From NCBI GenBank assembly GCA_023435895.1, contig JAEZLH010000027.1, forward strand, positions 1 to 64,000: a DNA stretch of 64,000 bases, written 5' to 3'. Positions 49,573 to 59,500 of the stretch are shown one piece after another. Numbering within the stretch: position 1 is the first letter of the stretch; the number at the start of each line of letters is the position of its first letter. The notes beneath the pieces are model-generated. The model searched no databases and was not told where the DNA came from. It saw nothing but the letters and a program-made list of their open reading frames with translations. The position numbers and the translations under genes are program-made. The stretch comes from Bacillota bacterium. Lineage in GTDB: Bacteria > Bacillota > Clostridia > Lachnospirales > Lachnospiraceae.

Positions 49573-50450
49573 AAAAAGTAAAAAGAGTGTCAGGTGTATT
49601 TTTATTTGTAGTAATCATAGGTGTTGTGATTTTGTTGTTTTCTTCCATTGTCATCACTAAGGAAAATCAATTTAGCGTAATCAAACGCTTTGGCAAGATA
49701 GAGAGTGTCAAAAGCACTGCAGGAATATCCTTTAAGTCCCCTTTTGTGGAAGAAGTATATACCATACCAAAAAGCATTCAGTTCTATGATATGCCGGAAT
49801 CCGATATTATCACCATGGATAAGAAAACAATGGTAGCGGACAGTTACGTGCTTTGGAAAGTTGAAAATCCAATTGTATTTGCACAGACTTTGAGTTCCTC
49901 CGTCGCAAAAGCAGAGGGAAGAATTGATACTACAGTATACAATTCCATCAAACTCGTTATTGGTAGATTGACCCAAACAGAAGTCATCAGCGGCCGCGAT
50001 GGAGCACTAAATGATGCATTTATGGAGAACATCGGTAACACTATGGAGCAATACGGAATTAAACTGATTTCTGTAGAGACAAAGCATTTGGATCTGCCAA
50101 GTGATAATAAAGTTGCAGTATTTGATCGTATGATTTCGGAACGTGCACAGATAGCTGCAACCTATACCGCAGAAGGTGCATCACAGGCTCAAAAGATTCA
50201 GAATGAGACTGATAAGGAAGTTGCAATCAGCATTTCCAATGCAAAAGCAAATGCAGCCAAAATAACGGCAGAAGGTGAAGCGGAATACATGAAAATCCTT
50301 TCCGCTGCTTATTCCGATCAATCCAGAAGTGATTTTTATGTGTTTATCAGATCGTTGGATGCTGCAAAAACTTCTTTGAAGGGTGACAATAAGACCTTAA
50401 TCCTTTCTCCTAATTCACCCATAGCTCAGATTTTTTATAATGTAAAGTAA
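49569..50450 (+). CDS. hflC: SPFH/band 7 protein, HflC-like
   Basis: 293 aa, partner of the upstream HflK-like protein. N-terminal helix (about residues 9-30), band 7 domain (ENQFSVIKRFGKIESV, GISFKSPFVEEVYTIPKS), then the conserved MISERAQIAATYTAEGASQA and NAKANAAKITAEGEAEYMKI helices. Translation is coupled through the ATGA overlap. Confidence 0.9.
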   Translation: MKKVKRVSGVFLFVVIIGVVILLFSSIVITKENQFSVIKRFGKIESVKSTAGISFKSPFVEEVYTIPKSIQFYDMPESDIITMDKKTMVADSYVLWKVENPIVFAQTLSSSVAKAEGRIDTTVYNSIKLVIGRLTQTEVISGRDGALNDAFMENIGNTMEQYGIKLISVETKHLDLPSDNKVAVFDRMISERAQIAATYTAEGASQAQKIQNETDKEVAISISNAKANAAKITAEGEAEYMKILSAAYSDQSRSDFYVFIRSLDAAKTSLKGDNKTLILSPNSPIAQIFYNVK

Positions 50451-50466
50451 GTTTATAAAGTCAAAA

Positions 50467-50558
50467 GTGAGGACAAAACAGACCTCATTTCAAAAAGAAT
50501 TCTCTTATTGCTTAAGGATTTTATTATCTGAGGTATAGGAGAATTCTGCTCCTTTCAC
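50467..50558. repeat. Nested palindrome downstream of hflC
   Basis: Inner hairpin GAGG/CCTC (50470-50484), perfect arms AGAATTCTC (50496-50504) and GAGAATTCT (50539-50547), and a loose outer pair GTGAGGA/TCCTTTCAC. No clear T-tract follows. Confidence 0.45.
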
Positions 50559-50712
50559 AAGAGTCAATAGTTATTCAAACAGAAATGTGGGTCTTCGCTT
50601 AATGCTGAAATATTTATTTGCAAAAAACTTGATTTTTGATTAAAATATAAATCATATAACTAATCTTTCGTCATAAAATGATATGATTATAATTACTGAC
50701 GGAGCTGATTGT

Positions 50713-51681
50713 ATGATCGTTGATAGGAACGATATTTTTTATTCATATGATAATTTGGTGACAGACGCTAGAAAACTAACAAAACAATACGAAAGTATCC
50801 TACAATATGTCACGATTGGCATCTCCCATGACAATCGTGACATCGTTATGCTCAAATTAGGGTGCGGACAGCATCATATCCTTTGCTGCGGTGGTGTACA
50901 TGGCAGGGAGTCCGTTAATCCCATCGTACTGATGCAGATTATAGAATACTATGCTGATTTATATATGAATCATAAGCAGGATAAGAATAATCTAAAAAAG
51001 AAAATGAGAAATTTTTCTCATAATCTTGTGGAAGAGTATGAACAGATGGTCTATGGAAGATGTATTTATGAACTTTTACAAACCTTTACCATCCTATTTG
51101 TTCCTCTTTTAAACCCGGATGGTTATATGGTATCATTAAAAGGCTTTCAAGAAATAAAAGAACCGTATTTGCGAAAGCTCTGTATGGAAAAAGGGGTTCC
51201 CCATAAGGAATGGAAGCTAAATGCCAGAGCAGTGGATATTAATCGGAATTTTCCCAGCAGGCTTTGGAGACCAAAAGCAGAGGATGATTTTGCTGCAAGC
51301 GAAAACGAAACTCTAACGTTGATTAAAGTATTTCAGGAATATCGATTGAAGGGATTTTTAGACTTTCACTCAAGAGGAAAACAGATTTATTATTATCGAA
51401 GTCTGATGACGGAAAGCTATAACGAAAAACAGCTTGAAATAGCAGAACGTTTAAAGGAAATCACGAATTATGAGCTAGTAGAGCCGGAGAATGAGATTGA
51501 TACCGGAGATAGCGGCGGCAACACCGTGCATTTCTTTTCAGAGAACTTTTATAAGCCGGCACTTACCATCGAAACAGTAGAAGAAGAAGCGCAATTTCCG
51601 CTTGATTATAAATACAGACAGCCAACCTTTGAAGAAATGAAGTTAGTTATCTTTGAATTTGGAAGAATGGTACTAACGTGA
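50713..51681 (+). CDS. M14-family zinc carboxypeptidase
   Basis: 322 aa, metallocarboxypeptidase fold. Zinc ligands HGRE (His63, Glu66) and the later His in LDFHSRG; NPDGY, AVDINRNFPSR for substrate binding, and the catalytic Glu in TIETVEEEAQFP. No signal peptide is seen, so it probably acts in the cytoplasm, unlike many cell-wall M14 enzymes. ATG 50713 has GGAG eight bases upstream. miaB follows after 32 nt. Confidence 0.87.
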   Translation: MIVDRNDIFYSYDNLVTDARKLTKQYESILQYVTIGISHDNRDIVMLKLGCGQHHILCCGGVHGRESVNPIVLMQIIEYYADLYMNHKQDKNNLKKKMRNFSHNLVEEYEQMVYGRCIYELLQTFTILFVPLLNPDGYMVSLKGFQEIKEPYLRKLCMEKGVPHKEWKLNARAVDINRNFPSRLWRPKAEDDFAASENETLTLIKVFQEYRLKGFLDFHSRGKQIYYYRSLMTESYNEKQLEIAERLKEITNYELVEPENEIDTGDSGGNTVHFFSENFYKPALTIETVEEEAQFPLDYKYRQPTFEEMKLVIFEFGRMVLT

Positions 51682-51713
51682 AAACGAATATGCAATAGAA
51701 ACTGGAGGACAGA

Positions 51714-53135
51714 ATGGATAACAGAGATACCAATGTAAATGAGCTTGAGGCAGCACATCAATTGCAAATTATTAATGAGCTCAAAGTGAACTTTGATCTG
51801 GAATATGAGAAAACCGGAAAGAGAAAGACCTATCATATAGCAACCTTCGGATGTCAGATGAATTCGAGGGACTCAGAAAAGATATCCGGTATTCTCAAAC
51901 AGATTGGATATGAAGAGACAGATTCTGAACAAGCGGATTTTGTTCTTTACAATACCTGTACTGTAAGAGAAAATGCCAATAACCGGGTGTATGGACGTTT
52001 GGGCTATTTGGGAAAACTAAAGAAGAGCAATCCCAATATGTTGATTGCTATTTGCGGTTGCATGATGCAGGAAGCATCCGCAGTAGAAAAAATAAAGACA
52101 AGCTATCGCTTTGTGGATATTATTTTCGGAACTCATAATATTTTTAAACTGGCGGAATTATTACAGATTAGACTGGATTCTAGGCGTATGGTTATTGATT
52201 TATGGAAGAATACAGATATGATTGTTGAAAACCTGCCCAATGATAGAAAATATAACTTTAAGGCTGGCGTTAATATCATGTTTGGCTGCAATAATTTTTG
52301 TAGTTACTGTATCGTTCCCTATGTAAGAGGAAGGGAAAGAAGCAGAAACCCTCAGGATATCTTGGATGAAATCAAAAGTCTGGCGGATGATGGTGTGGTT
52401 GAGATTATGCTGCTAGGTCAGAATGTAAACTCGTATGGCAAAAATCTGGAGTCTCCCATGAGCTTTGCGAAACTCCTAACAGAGATTGAGAAGATAGATG
52501 GAATTGATAGAATCCGTTTCATGACCTCCCACCCGAAGGATTTATCCGATGAATTAATTGAAGTGATGAAACATAGTAAAAAAATCTGTAAGCATCTTCA
52601 TCTTCCAGTTCAGTCGGGAAGCACAAGATTACTGGGTTTAATGAATCGTCGTTATACCAAAGAAAGTTATTTAGAGCTGGTGGATAAGATTCGTGCTGCA
52701 GTACCGGATATTTCCCTCACCACAGATATTATTGTTGGTTTCCCCGGAGAGACGGAAGAGGACTTCCTTGATACAATGGACGTAGTGAAAAAAGTAGGCT
52801 ATGATAGTGCATTCACCTTTATTTATTCTAAACGTACTGGCACACCGGCAGCTACCATGGAAGATCAAGTGGAAGAGTCGGTTGCAGCTGAGCGATTTGA
52901 ACGATTGTTAAAAGAGGTTCAGAGCAGTTCTGCAAAATCTGCGGGTAAGGAAGAACACACTGTTCAGAAGGTTCTGGTAGAAGAAGTGAATTCTCAGGAT
53001 GCAACTCTATTAACAGGAAGATTAAGCAACAATTTATTGGTGCATTTTCCGGGGGATGAGAGCTTGATCGGTAAGATTGTAGAAGTATATCTGAATGAAA
53101 GCAAGGGCTTTTATTATATGGGGAGCTTAGTATAA
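51714..53135 (+). CDS. miaB: tRNA methylthiotransferase MiaB
   Basis: Radical SAM methylthiotransferase for ms2i6A37 of tRNA, 473 aa. The UPF0004 domain (IATFGCQMNSRDSEKISGIL, CTVRENAN, CGCMMQE) holds the second cluster; radical SAM motif CNNFCSYC; LGQNVNSYG; the C-terminal TRAM domain. An N-terminal extension of about 35 residues precedes it, common in Clostridia. AGGAC precedes ATG 51714. Confidence 0.97.
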   Translation: MDNRDTNVNELEAAHQLQIINELKVNFDLEYEKTGKRKTYHIATFGCQMNSRDSEKISGILKQIGYEETDSEQADFVLYNTCTVRENANNRVYGRLGYLGKLKKSNPNMLIAICGCMMQEASAVEKIKTSYRFVDIIFGTHNIFKLAELLQIRLDSRRMVIDLWKNTDMIVENLPNDRKYNFKAGVNIMFGCNNFCSYCIVPYVRGRERSRNPQDILDEIKSLADDGVVEIMLLGQNVNSYGKNLESPMSFAKLLTEIEKIDGIDRIRFMTSHPKDLSDELIEVMKHSKKICKHLHLPVQSGSTRLLGLMNRRYTKESYLELVDKIRAAVPDISLTTDIIVGFPGETEEDFLDTMDVVKKVGYDSAFTFIYSKRTGTPAATMEDQVEESVAAERFERLLKEVQSSSAKSAGKEEHTVQKVLVEEVNSQDATLLTGRLSNNLLVHFPGDESLIGKIVEVYLNESKGFYYMGSLV

Positions 53136-53209
53136 GATTAGGTTATGTCACACTTAGATATAAATTCATGTTTTAATATAAGCTCTGTTAGACAATAATA
53201 TTGGCATAT

Positions 53210-53248
53210 GAAAATAAGAAGAAGGGTATTACCCTCCTTCTTATTTTC
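53210..53248. terminator. Bidirectional terminator after miaB
   Basis: 17-bp stem GAAAATAAGAAGAAGGG/CCCTCCTTCTTATTTTC, one G-U, AT-rich base on both sides, between the converging miaB and the minus-strand genes. Confidence 0.8.
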
Positions 53249-53366
53249 GCTTGGAAAGGATAAATATATCAATTTCTGAAGATAAAATACTTACCAATAC
53301 GGAAAAAGTTAACTTATCATTTATCAATAGACTTGATATTTCCTCTAATGATTGATTTTCGTACAT
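53241..53366 (-). CDS. Possible 41-aa peptide gene
   Basis: Open frame starting MYENQSLEEISSLLIND and ending SKRK, with a hydrophobic middle. GAGGTGA lies upstream but ten bases from the ATG. Its stop is in the terminator arm. It follows the minus-strand lipoprotein gene. No homology recognised; may be chance. Confidence 0.25.
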   Translation of the reverse strand: MYENQSLEEISSLLINDKLTFSVLVSILSSEIDIFILSKRK

Positions 53367-53407
53367 CTCTATGATTTTCACCTCAATTTCAATATTATTC
53401 CTTTATC

Positions 53408-53800
53408 TTATTGGGGATAAAATATTAAATGATCTTCCAGATTGTCTCCGGAAGCTTCATTAATAATTTTTGGAGAAGAGGACTCTTTTTTCTGAAAAAT
53501 AAGTTTGTCCCCGTCTATTAGAAATACATAATGCCTCTGGCTATCCTTTGTTTTCATCGTTAAAACATTGTTGTTTATGGAATAAGAACCGTTTGTTCCT
53601 GATAGAGCTTGACTATTTAATACGTCAGAAAACGAAATACTTCCGTTGTTAATGGATACAACGGGTAGCATTCCCGATTTACAATCCTTTGCATAATAAG
53701 CTCCATCTTTTACGAGTGGAATATGATTAATCGAATTGCTGCATCCCGATAGCAGTAGAAAAATTAGTGATAGGATAATGGGAATAAATGATTTCTTCAT
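53408..53800 (-). CDS. Small lipoprotein, function unknown
   Basis: 130 aa. Signal peptide MKKSFIPIILSLIFLLLSGC ends in a clear lipobox (LLSGC). The mature part is beta-rich and polar, with no recognised domain. A perfect AAAGGAGG precedes its ATG on the minus strand, so expression is likely. It runs convergent to miaB. Confidence 0.8.
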   Translation of the reverse strand: MKKSFIPIILSLIFLLLSGCSNSINHIPLVKDGAYYAKDCKSGMLPVVSINNGSISFSDVLNSQALSGTNGSYSINNNVLTMKTKDSQRHYVFLIDGDKLIFQKKESSSPKIINEASGDNLEDHLIFYPQ

Positions 53801-54253
53801 TGTAACGACCTCCTTTCTTATGATATGTGAATGAGATAAGTAAAAATATACTTAGTTTTACAGTTCCGTAATTACCTTGAGTTGTTAATAGGAAGTTAAT
53901 GCAAAGGTGAGTTACATATTATACAAATTTTACGACAAATTACTTATTATTTCTATATTGGTTTTGGATATTTATGGATAGTTTTAAAATCCGTGAATTA
54001 ATACAGTTTAAAGGCAAAACGATGAAAGCAAAACACTGAAAATAATATACGCATGCTCTACTATACAATCCCATGTATAAGGAATATAAATTTTTATGTT
54101 TTGGGAGTATAATCAGCAGTTTTTTGTGAATAATTAATCATAATGCAAGGATTATTATCGTATAAATTTGATTATATAGTGGTTGTATTGGTTGGAAAAT
54201 CTATATATTGGTACTATATTTTGTCAGAATAGTTAATTTGGCAGCACGAATAC

Positions 54254-54282
54254 TTGACATATTAGTAAAAACAGTATAAAAT
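54254..54282 (+). promoter_or_regulatory. Probable promoter of rny
   Basis: TTGACA (54254-54259) with TAAAAT (54277-54282) at 17 nt, or TATAAA (54275-54280) at 15 nt. The remaining gap from 53801 is AT-rich and shows no gene. Confidence 0.55.
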
Positions 54283-54399
54283 TTATATGTTGTATTAAAT
54301 CAAAATACGTGAATTATAGGAAAGTGGTACAAGTTTTCTATCATTTTATGAAAATTCACTTTGTTATGTACAATGAAAACTAAATAAGGAGGTGCTCCT

Positions 54400-55962
54400 G
54401 TGCATCCAGCAGAGGTTATAGGAATCGTAATTGCGGTTGTAATTACCTTGGTTATTGTAATAGCTCTCACTTGGAAGTTTGCTGTTGCCTATCGCATCAA
54501 AGTGTATGAAGCGAAAATTGGCAATGCAGATGAAAAAGCAAGAGAAATTATAGATGAAGCCCTAAAAACAGCTGAAACTAAGAAGCGTGAAGCTTTGCTC
54601 GAAGCGAAGGAAGAGTCTTTGAAAAATAAGAACGAATTCGACAGAGAGACAAAGGAACGCAGAGCCGAGTTACAACGTTATGAAAAGCGTGTTCTAACTA
54701 AAGAAGAAACTTTAGATAGAAAGACCGAAGCACTGGAAAAGAAAGAATCCAGACTCTCTGTTAAAGAAGCTGAGCTTGACAAAGTTAAGCATGAAGTGGA
54801 AGAATTCCACGCAAGACAGCTGCAGGAACTTGAGAAAATCTCAGGGTTAACCTCCGAACAAGCTAAGGAATATCTGATTAAGACTGTTGAAGAAGAAGTA
54901 AAACATGAAACTGCTTTGCTTATAAAGGATTTAGAAAGCAAAGCAAAAGAGGAAGCGGATAAGAAAGCAAAGGATTATGTAGTTACTGCAATTCAAAGAT
55001 GTGCTGCAGATCATGTTGCTGAAACAACGATTTCTGTAGTTCAACTCCCCAATGATGAGATGAAGGGTAGAATTATTGGTAGAGAAGGACGTAATATCAG
55101 AACTTTGGAAACGATGACAGGTGTTGATTTGATAATTGATGATACACCGGAAGCTGTTATCTTATCAGCCTTCGATCCGATTAGAAGAGAAGTTGCAAGA
55201 ATTGCTCTTGAAAAACTGATTGTGGATGGTAGAATTCATCCTGCTCGTATCGAAGAGATGGTAGAAAAGGCTCAAAAAGAAGTAGAAGTTATGATTAGGG
55301 AGTCGGGAGAGGCTGCAACCTTAGAGGTTGGAGTTCACGGAATTCATCCAGAACTTGTTAAGCTTCTTGGCAAGATGAAATTTAGGACAAGTTACGGACA
55401 GAATGCATTAAAGCATTCAATTGAGGTAGCTATTTTATCCGGTCTTTTAGCCGGAGAAATTGGTGTTGATGTTCGACTTGCAAAACGTGCCGGTTTATTG
55501 CATGATATCGGTAAGTCAGTGGATCATGAGATGGAGGGAACCCATGTTCAGATCGGTGTTGATCTTTGTAGAAAATACAAGGAGTCTCCGATTGTTATCA
55601 ATTCAGTAGAAGCGCATCATGGTGATACTGAATTCCAATCATTGATTGCCTGTATCGTTCAGGCGGCTGATACCATTTCAGCGGCAAGACCCGGTGCAAG
55701 ACGTGAAACTTTAGAAACATATACCAACAGACTAAAACAACTTGAAGATATTACCAATAGCTTTAAGGGGGTAGACAAATCATTTGCAATACAAGCAGGT
55801 AGAGAAGTAAGAGTTATGGTTGTACCTGATCAAATCGGCGATGCTGAGATGATATTGTTAGCACGTGATTTATCCAAGAAGATTGAGAGTGAACTCGAAT
55901 ATCCTGGACAGATTAAAGTAAATGTAATTAGGGAATCAAGAGTTACTGATTACGCAAAATAA
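54400..55962 (+). CDS. rny: Ribonuclease Y
   Basis: Membrane-anchored endoribonuclease that starts mRNA decay, 520 aa. N-terminal helix ([20 protein letters not shown]), a long coiled coil (about residues 35-190), KH domain ([17 protein letters not shown]) and HD domain ([29 protein letters not shown]). Start GTG 54400 with AAGGAGG upstream. Confidence 0.97.
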   Translation: MHPAEVIGIVIAVVITLVIVIALTWKFAVAYRIKVYEAKIGNADEKAREIIDEALKTAETKKREALLEAKEESLKNKNEFDRETKERRAELQRYEKRVLTKEETLDRKTEALEKKESRLSVKEAELDKVKHEVEEFHARQLQELEKISGLTSEQAKEYLIKTVEEEVKHETALLIKDLESKAKEEADKKAKDYVVTAIQRCAADHVAETTISVVQLPNDEMKGRIIGREGRNIRTLETMTGVDLIIDDTPEAVILSAFDPIRREVARIALEKLIVDGRIHPARIEEMVEKAQKEVEVMIRESGEAATLEVGVHGIHPELVKLLGKMKFRTSYGQNALKHSIEVAILSGLLAGEIGVDVRLAKRAGLLHDIGKSVDHEMEGTHVQIGVDLCRKYKESPIVINSVEAHHGDTEFQSLIACIVQAADTISAARPGARRETLETYTNRLKQLEDITNSFKGVDKSFAIQAGREVRVMVVPDQIGDAEMILLARDLSKKIESELEYPGQIKVNVIRESRVTDYAK

Positions 55963-55981
55963 GTTTTTTTGAATGATAAGT

Positions 55982-56041
55982 AAATGGTTGTAATCCATAG
56001 AACAGTAATGTTTTATAGGAATGCAGCCATTTTTCTTTTTT
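55982..56041 (+). terminator. Intrinsic terminator of rny
   Basis: 15-nt arms (55982-55996 with 56018-56032), G-U pairs and one mismatch, followed by a T-rich run TTTTCTTTTTT. Confidence 0.8.
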
Positions 56042-56200
56042 GTTTGCTTGGTATAAGTATCATAGCTTGTTGTAAATTTATGCAAATAAAAATGTGTAAT
56101 ATTTTATGGAGATCCCCAAGATTAGATATTATTCTTTTACCATTAGTATAGATTTACAAACAGAATTCATTTCTTCTCATTATTGTGCCGATTAACAGTT

Positions 56201-56764
56201 TTATGAATAATAGTCTTTCAGATAATAATACTCCTTGTGTTTTCTGTTTAAAAGGTCTAGCCATGAAATCTCAATTTTATAATCGCCAAAAAAATTGCAA
56301 ACTTTTTCATCAGTCAAACCATCTAAATAAATATCAACTCCATCTATTGAATGGTGATTACTGTCTGTGAAATAATAACTTCCTAAGGTGTAGAATTCAT
56401 CGGCTGTTTTATCAGAATATAGTTTATCATCCAAGTATTCATTAAGATTGTCTTTGTGTATATTAACATTTCGTACTTGAAGGAGAGGGCTATTAATCTT
56501 TAATTCCACGGTTAATAATCTACAATTTTCACGTGTTCTACATTCTAAAGGAGCATTACCCCCATAGCCATTTTGTGAATATTGTAAAAATAGATTATAG
56601 TCTTTTTCTGTCACCGGATTAATTCGAGCCGTTAAATATACTTTAGGTTGAGTGTATATGGTGAGATAAAATATAAGAGCAGTCAAAAGCAAAATAATGT
56701 AAATCCATTTTCTGGTATCTTTATTAAAAATGTTTCTAAAATAATTGGTAGAATTAGCTTTCAT
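56201..56764 (-). CDS. Unknown single-helix membrane protein
   Basis: 187 aa. A basic N-terminus (to about residue 19) leads into one membrane helix (about 20-38, WIYIILLLTALIFYLTIY), then an outer domain with CRTRENC (a possible disulfide pair) and Asp-rich stretches. Not recognised. AAAGGA precedes the ATG on the minus strand. It diverges from the lipoprotein at 57000. Confidence 0.7.
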   Translation of the reverse strand: MKANSTNYFRNIFNKDTRKWIYIILLLTALIFYLTIYTQPKVYLTARINPVTEKDYNLFLQYSQNGYGGNAPLECRTRENCRLLTVELKINSPLLQVRNVNIHKDNLNEYLDDKLYSDKTADEFYTLGSYYFTDSNHHSIDGVDIYLDGLTDEKVCNFFGDYKIEISWLDLLNRKHKEYYYLKDYYS

Positions 56765-56999
56765 ATGTATTAATCCTTTCTTTGTAAATTAGCTTTTACA
56801 AGTCAATTGCTGATGAATTACATGGTAATATTATACATTGCTTTGTTTCTTAAAATCAACGCATTTGTGAAATTATAAAATTCTAGAATTGGCTGAGAGA
56901 AAAGCACAACTGGGTTTATTTGAAAAATTTATTAAATAATTGCCATATTATAACATGTGACGTATAATTGCACTAAATGATATGAAAGGTGGAGGATTA

Positions 57000-57581
57000 A
57001 TGAAAAGAAGAATAAGCCTTATCACAGTCTGCATGGTATTTAGTGTCATTATGTTGAGTGGATGTACAAAAAGTAATGCTTCTGATAATAAGGGAGAAGC
57101 AGGTAAAAATCCTACTAGAACAGTGACGAGCACACTGGTTCCAACTATAGCGATTCTGCCCGCAAAAACTTCAAATAAGGAAGAAATAGAACAAAAAGAT
57201 AAGGAACAAAAGTCAAAGGAACTCAGAGCAGAGGCATACCAAGTGATTGAGGATTATTTTATCGCTGTCAAAGAACATGACAAAAAAGATCCTCATCAAT
57301 ATTTGGCAGAGCGTTTAAAGCATGTTGATTTCTCGAATGTAAAAGATGCTGAATTGATATCGGCAAGCGATAAGGACGGGAAACTACAAAGCTTAGCTTA
57401 TAGAGGCGGAACAGGTGCTGAAACAAGTCCTTATAAGGTGCTTAGTTTTGAAGTAACGTATAGAATTATAAATAAGGATGACAGGAAAGGCAGTGAACCG
57501 GGTGGGAAATTCACACAGTGGTTTACTTTAGTAAAGGACAAAGAAACCTCCCCTTGGCTTATAGCAGAGGTTGGGTATTAA
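57000..57581 (+). CDS. Lipoprotein, function unknown
   Basis: 193 aa. Signal helix and lipobox MLSGC (Cys22), a Thr/Lys-rich linker with a charged helix (EEIEQKDKEQKSKELRAEAY), then a small domain with DYFIAVKEHDKKDPHQYLAE and QWFTLVKDKETSPWLIAEVG that looks like an NTF2/DUF4829-type fold. GGAGG precedes ATG 57000; an in-frame ATG at 56982 is less likely. Confidence 0.78.
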   Translation: MKRRISLITVCMVFSVIMLSGCTKSNASDNKGEAGKNPTRTVTSTLVPTIAILPAKTSNKEEIEQKDKEQKSKELRAEAYQVIEDYFIAVKEHDKKDPHQYLAERLKHVDFSNVKDAELISASDKDGKLQSLAYRGGTGAETSPYKVLSFEVTYRIINKDDRKGSEPGGKFTQWFTLVKDKETSPWLIAEVGY

Positions 57582-57800
57582 TTAAACAATGGCAAGAACT
57601 TTCACCATGGAGTCTGAACTAGTTTTGGGTAAAACCCCAAAAATATTTATTTGAATAGTTTGCCCTTTTTTGGATACCGTTTTATTTTTCTTTGTAAGAG
57701 AAATAATTCCTTTTTGTAGATAACTCCATACAAATCCGTCTGATGCGCACATATGATTGCGTCACAAAAATAATTTCTGTAAAAATATTTATTATTTTTG

Positions 57801-57829
57801 TTGCATAATCCATAGTAATATATTACAAT
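57801..57829 (+). promoter_or_regulatory. Promoter of the aminotransferase
   Basis: TTGCAT (57801-57806), 17-nt spacer, TACAAT (57824-57829). Upstream in the gap from 57582, only a small hairpin TTTTGGG/CCCAAAA near 57631 is seen. Confidence 0.55.
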
Positions 57830-57927
57830 GATTTAAGATTTAAGTTGTATACAATAATACAGATATTCAATTTCGACAATATAAACGTATCAACTTTAAA
57901 AATGAAAGGTTAAGGATGGTATAGTAT

Positions 57928-59124
57928 ATGGCATTAACGTTATCAAAGAAAGCGCAAGCGGTAAAACCTTCTTCTACATTAGCGATTACAGCAAAAGCAA
58001 AAGAATTAATGAGCAAGGGCATTGATGTGGTGGGCTTCGGAGCTGGAGAACCTGATTTCAATACACCGGAGAATATTTGTGATGCAGCAATTAAGGCAAT
58101 TCATGATGGTTTTACCAAGTACACTCCAGCAGAAGGTACCTTGGAGCTTAGGAAGGCAGTATGCGAAAAGTTTTCAAACTTTAATAAAGTAAAGTATGAG
58201 CCGAACCAAATTGTAGTAAGCAATGGTGGAAAGCACTCTTTAACTAACATTTTTGAAGCAATATTAAATCCAGGGGATGAGGTGATTATCCTAGCACCCT
58301 ACTGGTTAAGCTATCCGGAGATTGTGAAACTAGCGGACGGTGTACCGGTAGTTATAAAAGGGGAGAAGCAGAATGGCTATAAAGTTACGGCAGCTCAAAT
58401 CGAAGCAGTCTGTACGGATAAAACAAAGGCTTTAATCCTTAACTCTCCAAGCAACCCTTCCGGTATGATTTATACCAGAGAAGAGTTAGAGGCAATCGCA
58501 GAGGTTGCAGTAAGAAAAGACTTTTATGTAGTATCGGATGAAATGTATGAGCATTTAATCTATGAAGGTGAAGCAATCAGCATTGCATCCTTTAATGAAG
58601 AAATTTATAATCGTACCATTACTTGTAGCGGTGTGGCAAAAAGCTATTCCATGACTGGTTGGAGAATTGGATTTACCGGATCACCGGCACCCATTGCGAA
58701 GCTTATGGGCAGTTTGCAGAGTCATCAAACCTCCAATCCGAATTCCATCGCACAGAAGGCAGCTATGGAGGCATTGGTCGGTTCTCAGGAGTCCGTTTAT
58801 AAGATGCATGCGGAGTTCAAAAAGAGAAGAGACTATATGTATGAGAGAGTATCCGGCATGAAGCTGATTTCCTGCTTAAAGCCTCAGGGTGCGTTCTATA
58901 TGTTTATCGATGTCAGTGAGCTTTTGACCATGGATTATAATGGCGCAAAAGTAGGTGATGTTGATCACTTAGCTAAAATTTTAATTGAAGATTTTAATGT
59001 GGCGGTAATTCCTTGTGCTGATTTTGGTTGTGCAGACCATATTCGTTTATCCTATGCAATCTCATCAGAACAGATTAAAAAGGGTCTTGATCGTATTGAA
59101 GATTTCCTTGCCAAATTAGTATAA
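57928..59124 (+). CDS. aspB: PLP-dependent aspartate-type aminotransferase
   Basis: Class I aminotransferase, 398 aa, AspB-like. Seen: VGFGAGEPDFNTPENI, KYTPAEGTLELRKAV, NSPSNPSGMIY, VVSDEMYEHL, the PLP lysine in GVAKSYSMTGWRIGF and the carboxylate-binding Arg in HIRLSYA. It transfers the amino group between aspartate and 2-oxoglutarate; a wider substrate range, including the missing HisC role, cannot be excluded. ATG 57928. Confidence 0.93.
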   Translation: MALTLSKKAQAVKPSSTLAITAKAKELMSKGIDVVGFGAGEPDFNTPENICDAAIKAIHDGFTKYTPAEGTLELRKAVCEKFSNFNKVKYEPNQIVVSNGGKHSLTNIFEAILNPGDEVIILAPYWLSYPEIVKLADGVPVVIKGEKQNGYKVTAAQIEAVCTDKTKALILNSPSNPSGMIYTREELEAIAEVAVRKDFYVVSDEMYEHLIYEGEAISIASFNEEIYNRTITCSGVAKSYSMTGWRIGFTGSPAPIAKLMGSLQSHQTSNPNSIAQKAAMEALVGSQESVYKMHAEFKKRRDYMYERVSGMKLISCLKPQGAFYMFIDVSELLTMDYNGAKVGDVDHLAKILIEDFNVAVIPCADFGCADHIRLSYAISSEQIKKGLDRIEDFLAKLV

Positions 59125-59138
59125 ATAACGGTAAGCTG

Positions 59139-59209
59139 ACCACTTGCCAAATAAATGGGTAGTATATTTCCAAAAGGGATATACTACCCATTTATTTGGT
59201 AAAGGTGGT
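59139..59209. repeat. Long perfect hairpin after aspB
   Basis: 21-bp perfect arms (59147-59167 with 59179-59199), extended imperfectly to 59139-59209, with an 11-nt loop. There is no T-tract on either side. It starts 15 nt after the aspB stop and borders the tandem array. Confidence 0.85.
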
Positions 59210-59216
59210 GTAGGAA

Positions 59217-59500
59217 AGGAATATCTGCAACTATATTCGTTGGCTGCAGTAGACGAAAGGGAATCGGGGGATATACGAGACGCAATAATCGAAATAGAAT
59301 TATGGGAATCGAATATCTGCAACAATATATGCTGACGCAATAGACGAAATAGAATTAAGGGAATCGAATATCTGCAACAATATACGTTGACAAAAAAATC
59401 GAAATAGGATCAAGGGAATCGAATATCTGCAACAATATACGTAGACGCAATAATCGAATTAGGATCAAGAGAATCGAGTAATTTGCAACGATATTCGCTT
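59217..59500 (+). repeat. 55-bp tandem repeat array
   Basis: Three full 55-bp units (59306-59360, 59361-59415, 59416-59470), each starting GAATCGAATATCTGCAACAA, plus diverged partial units at 59217-59305 and 59471-59500. No ORF runs through it. The gap from 59501 to 59978 shows only a possible gene scrap near 59653-59726 and a promoter-like TTGATA-18-TATTAT at 59896-59925. Confidence 0.92.

Noticed and set aside
59144..59335. 63-aa ORF after aspB
   Set aside because: It is read through a perfect hairpin and tandem repeats, has no Shine-Dalgarno, and its protein reflects the palindrome.
59217..59500. CRISPR array
   Set aside because: The repeats are head-to-tail without unique spacers, have 55-bp units with drift, and no cas gene is near.
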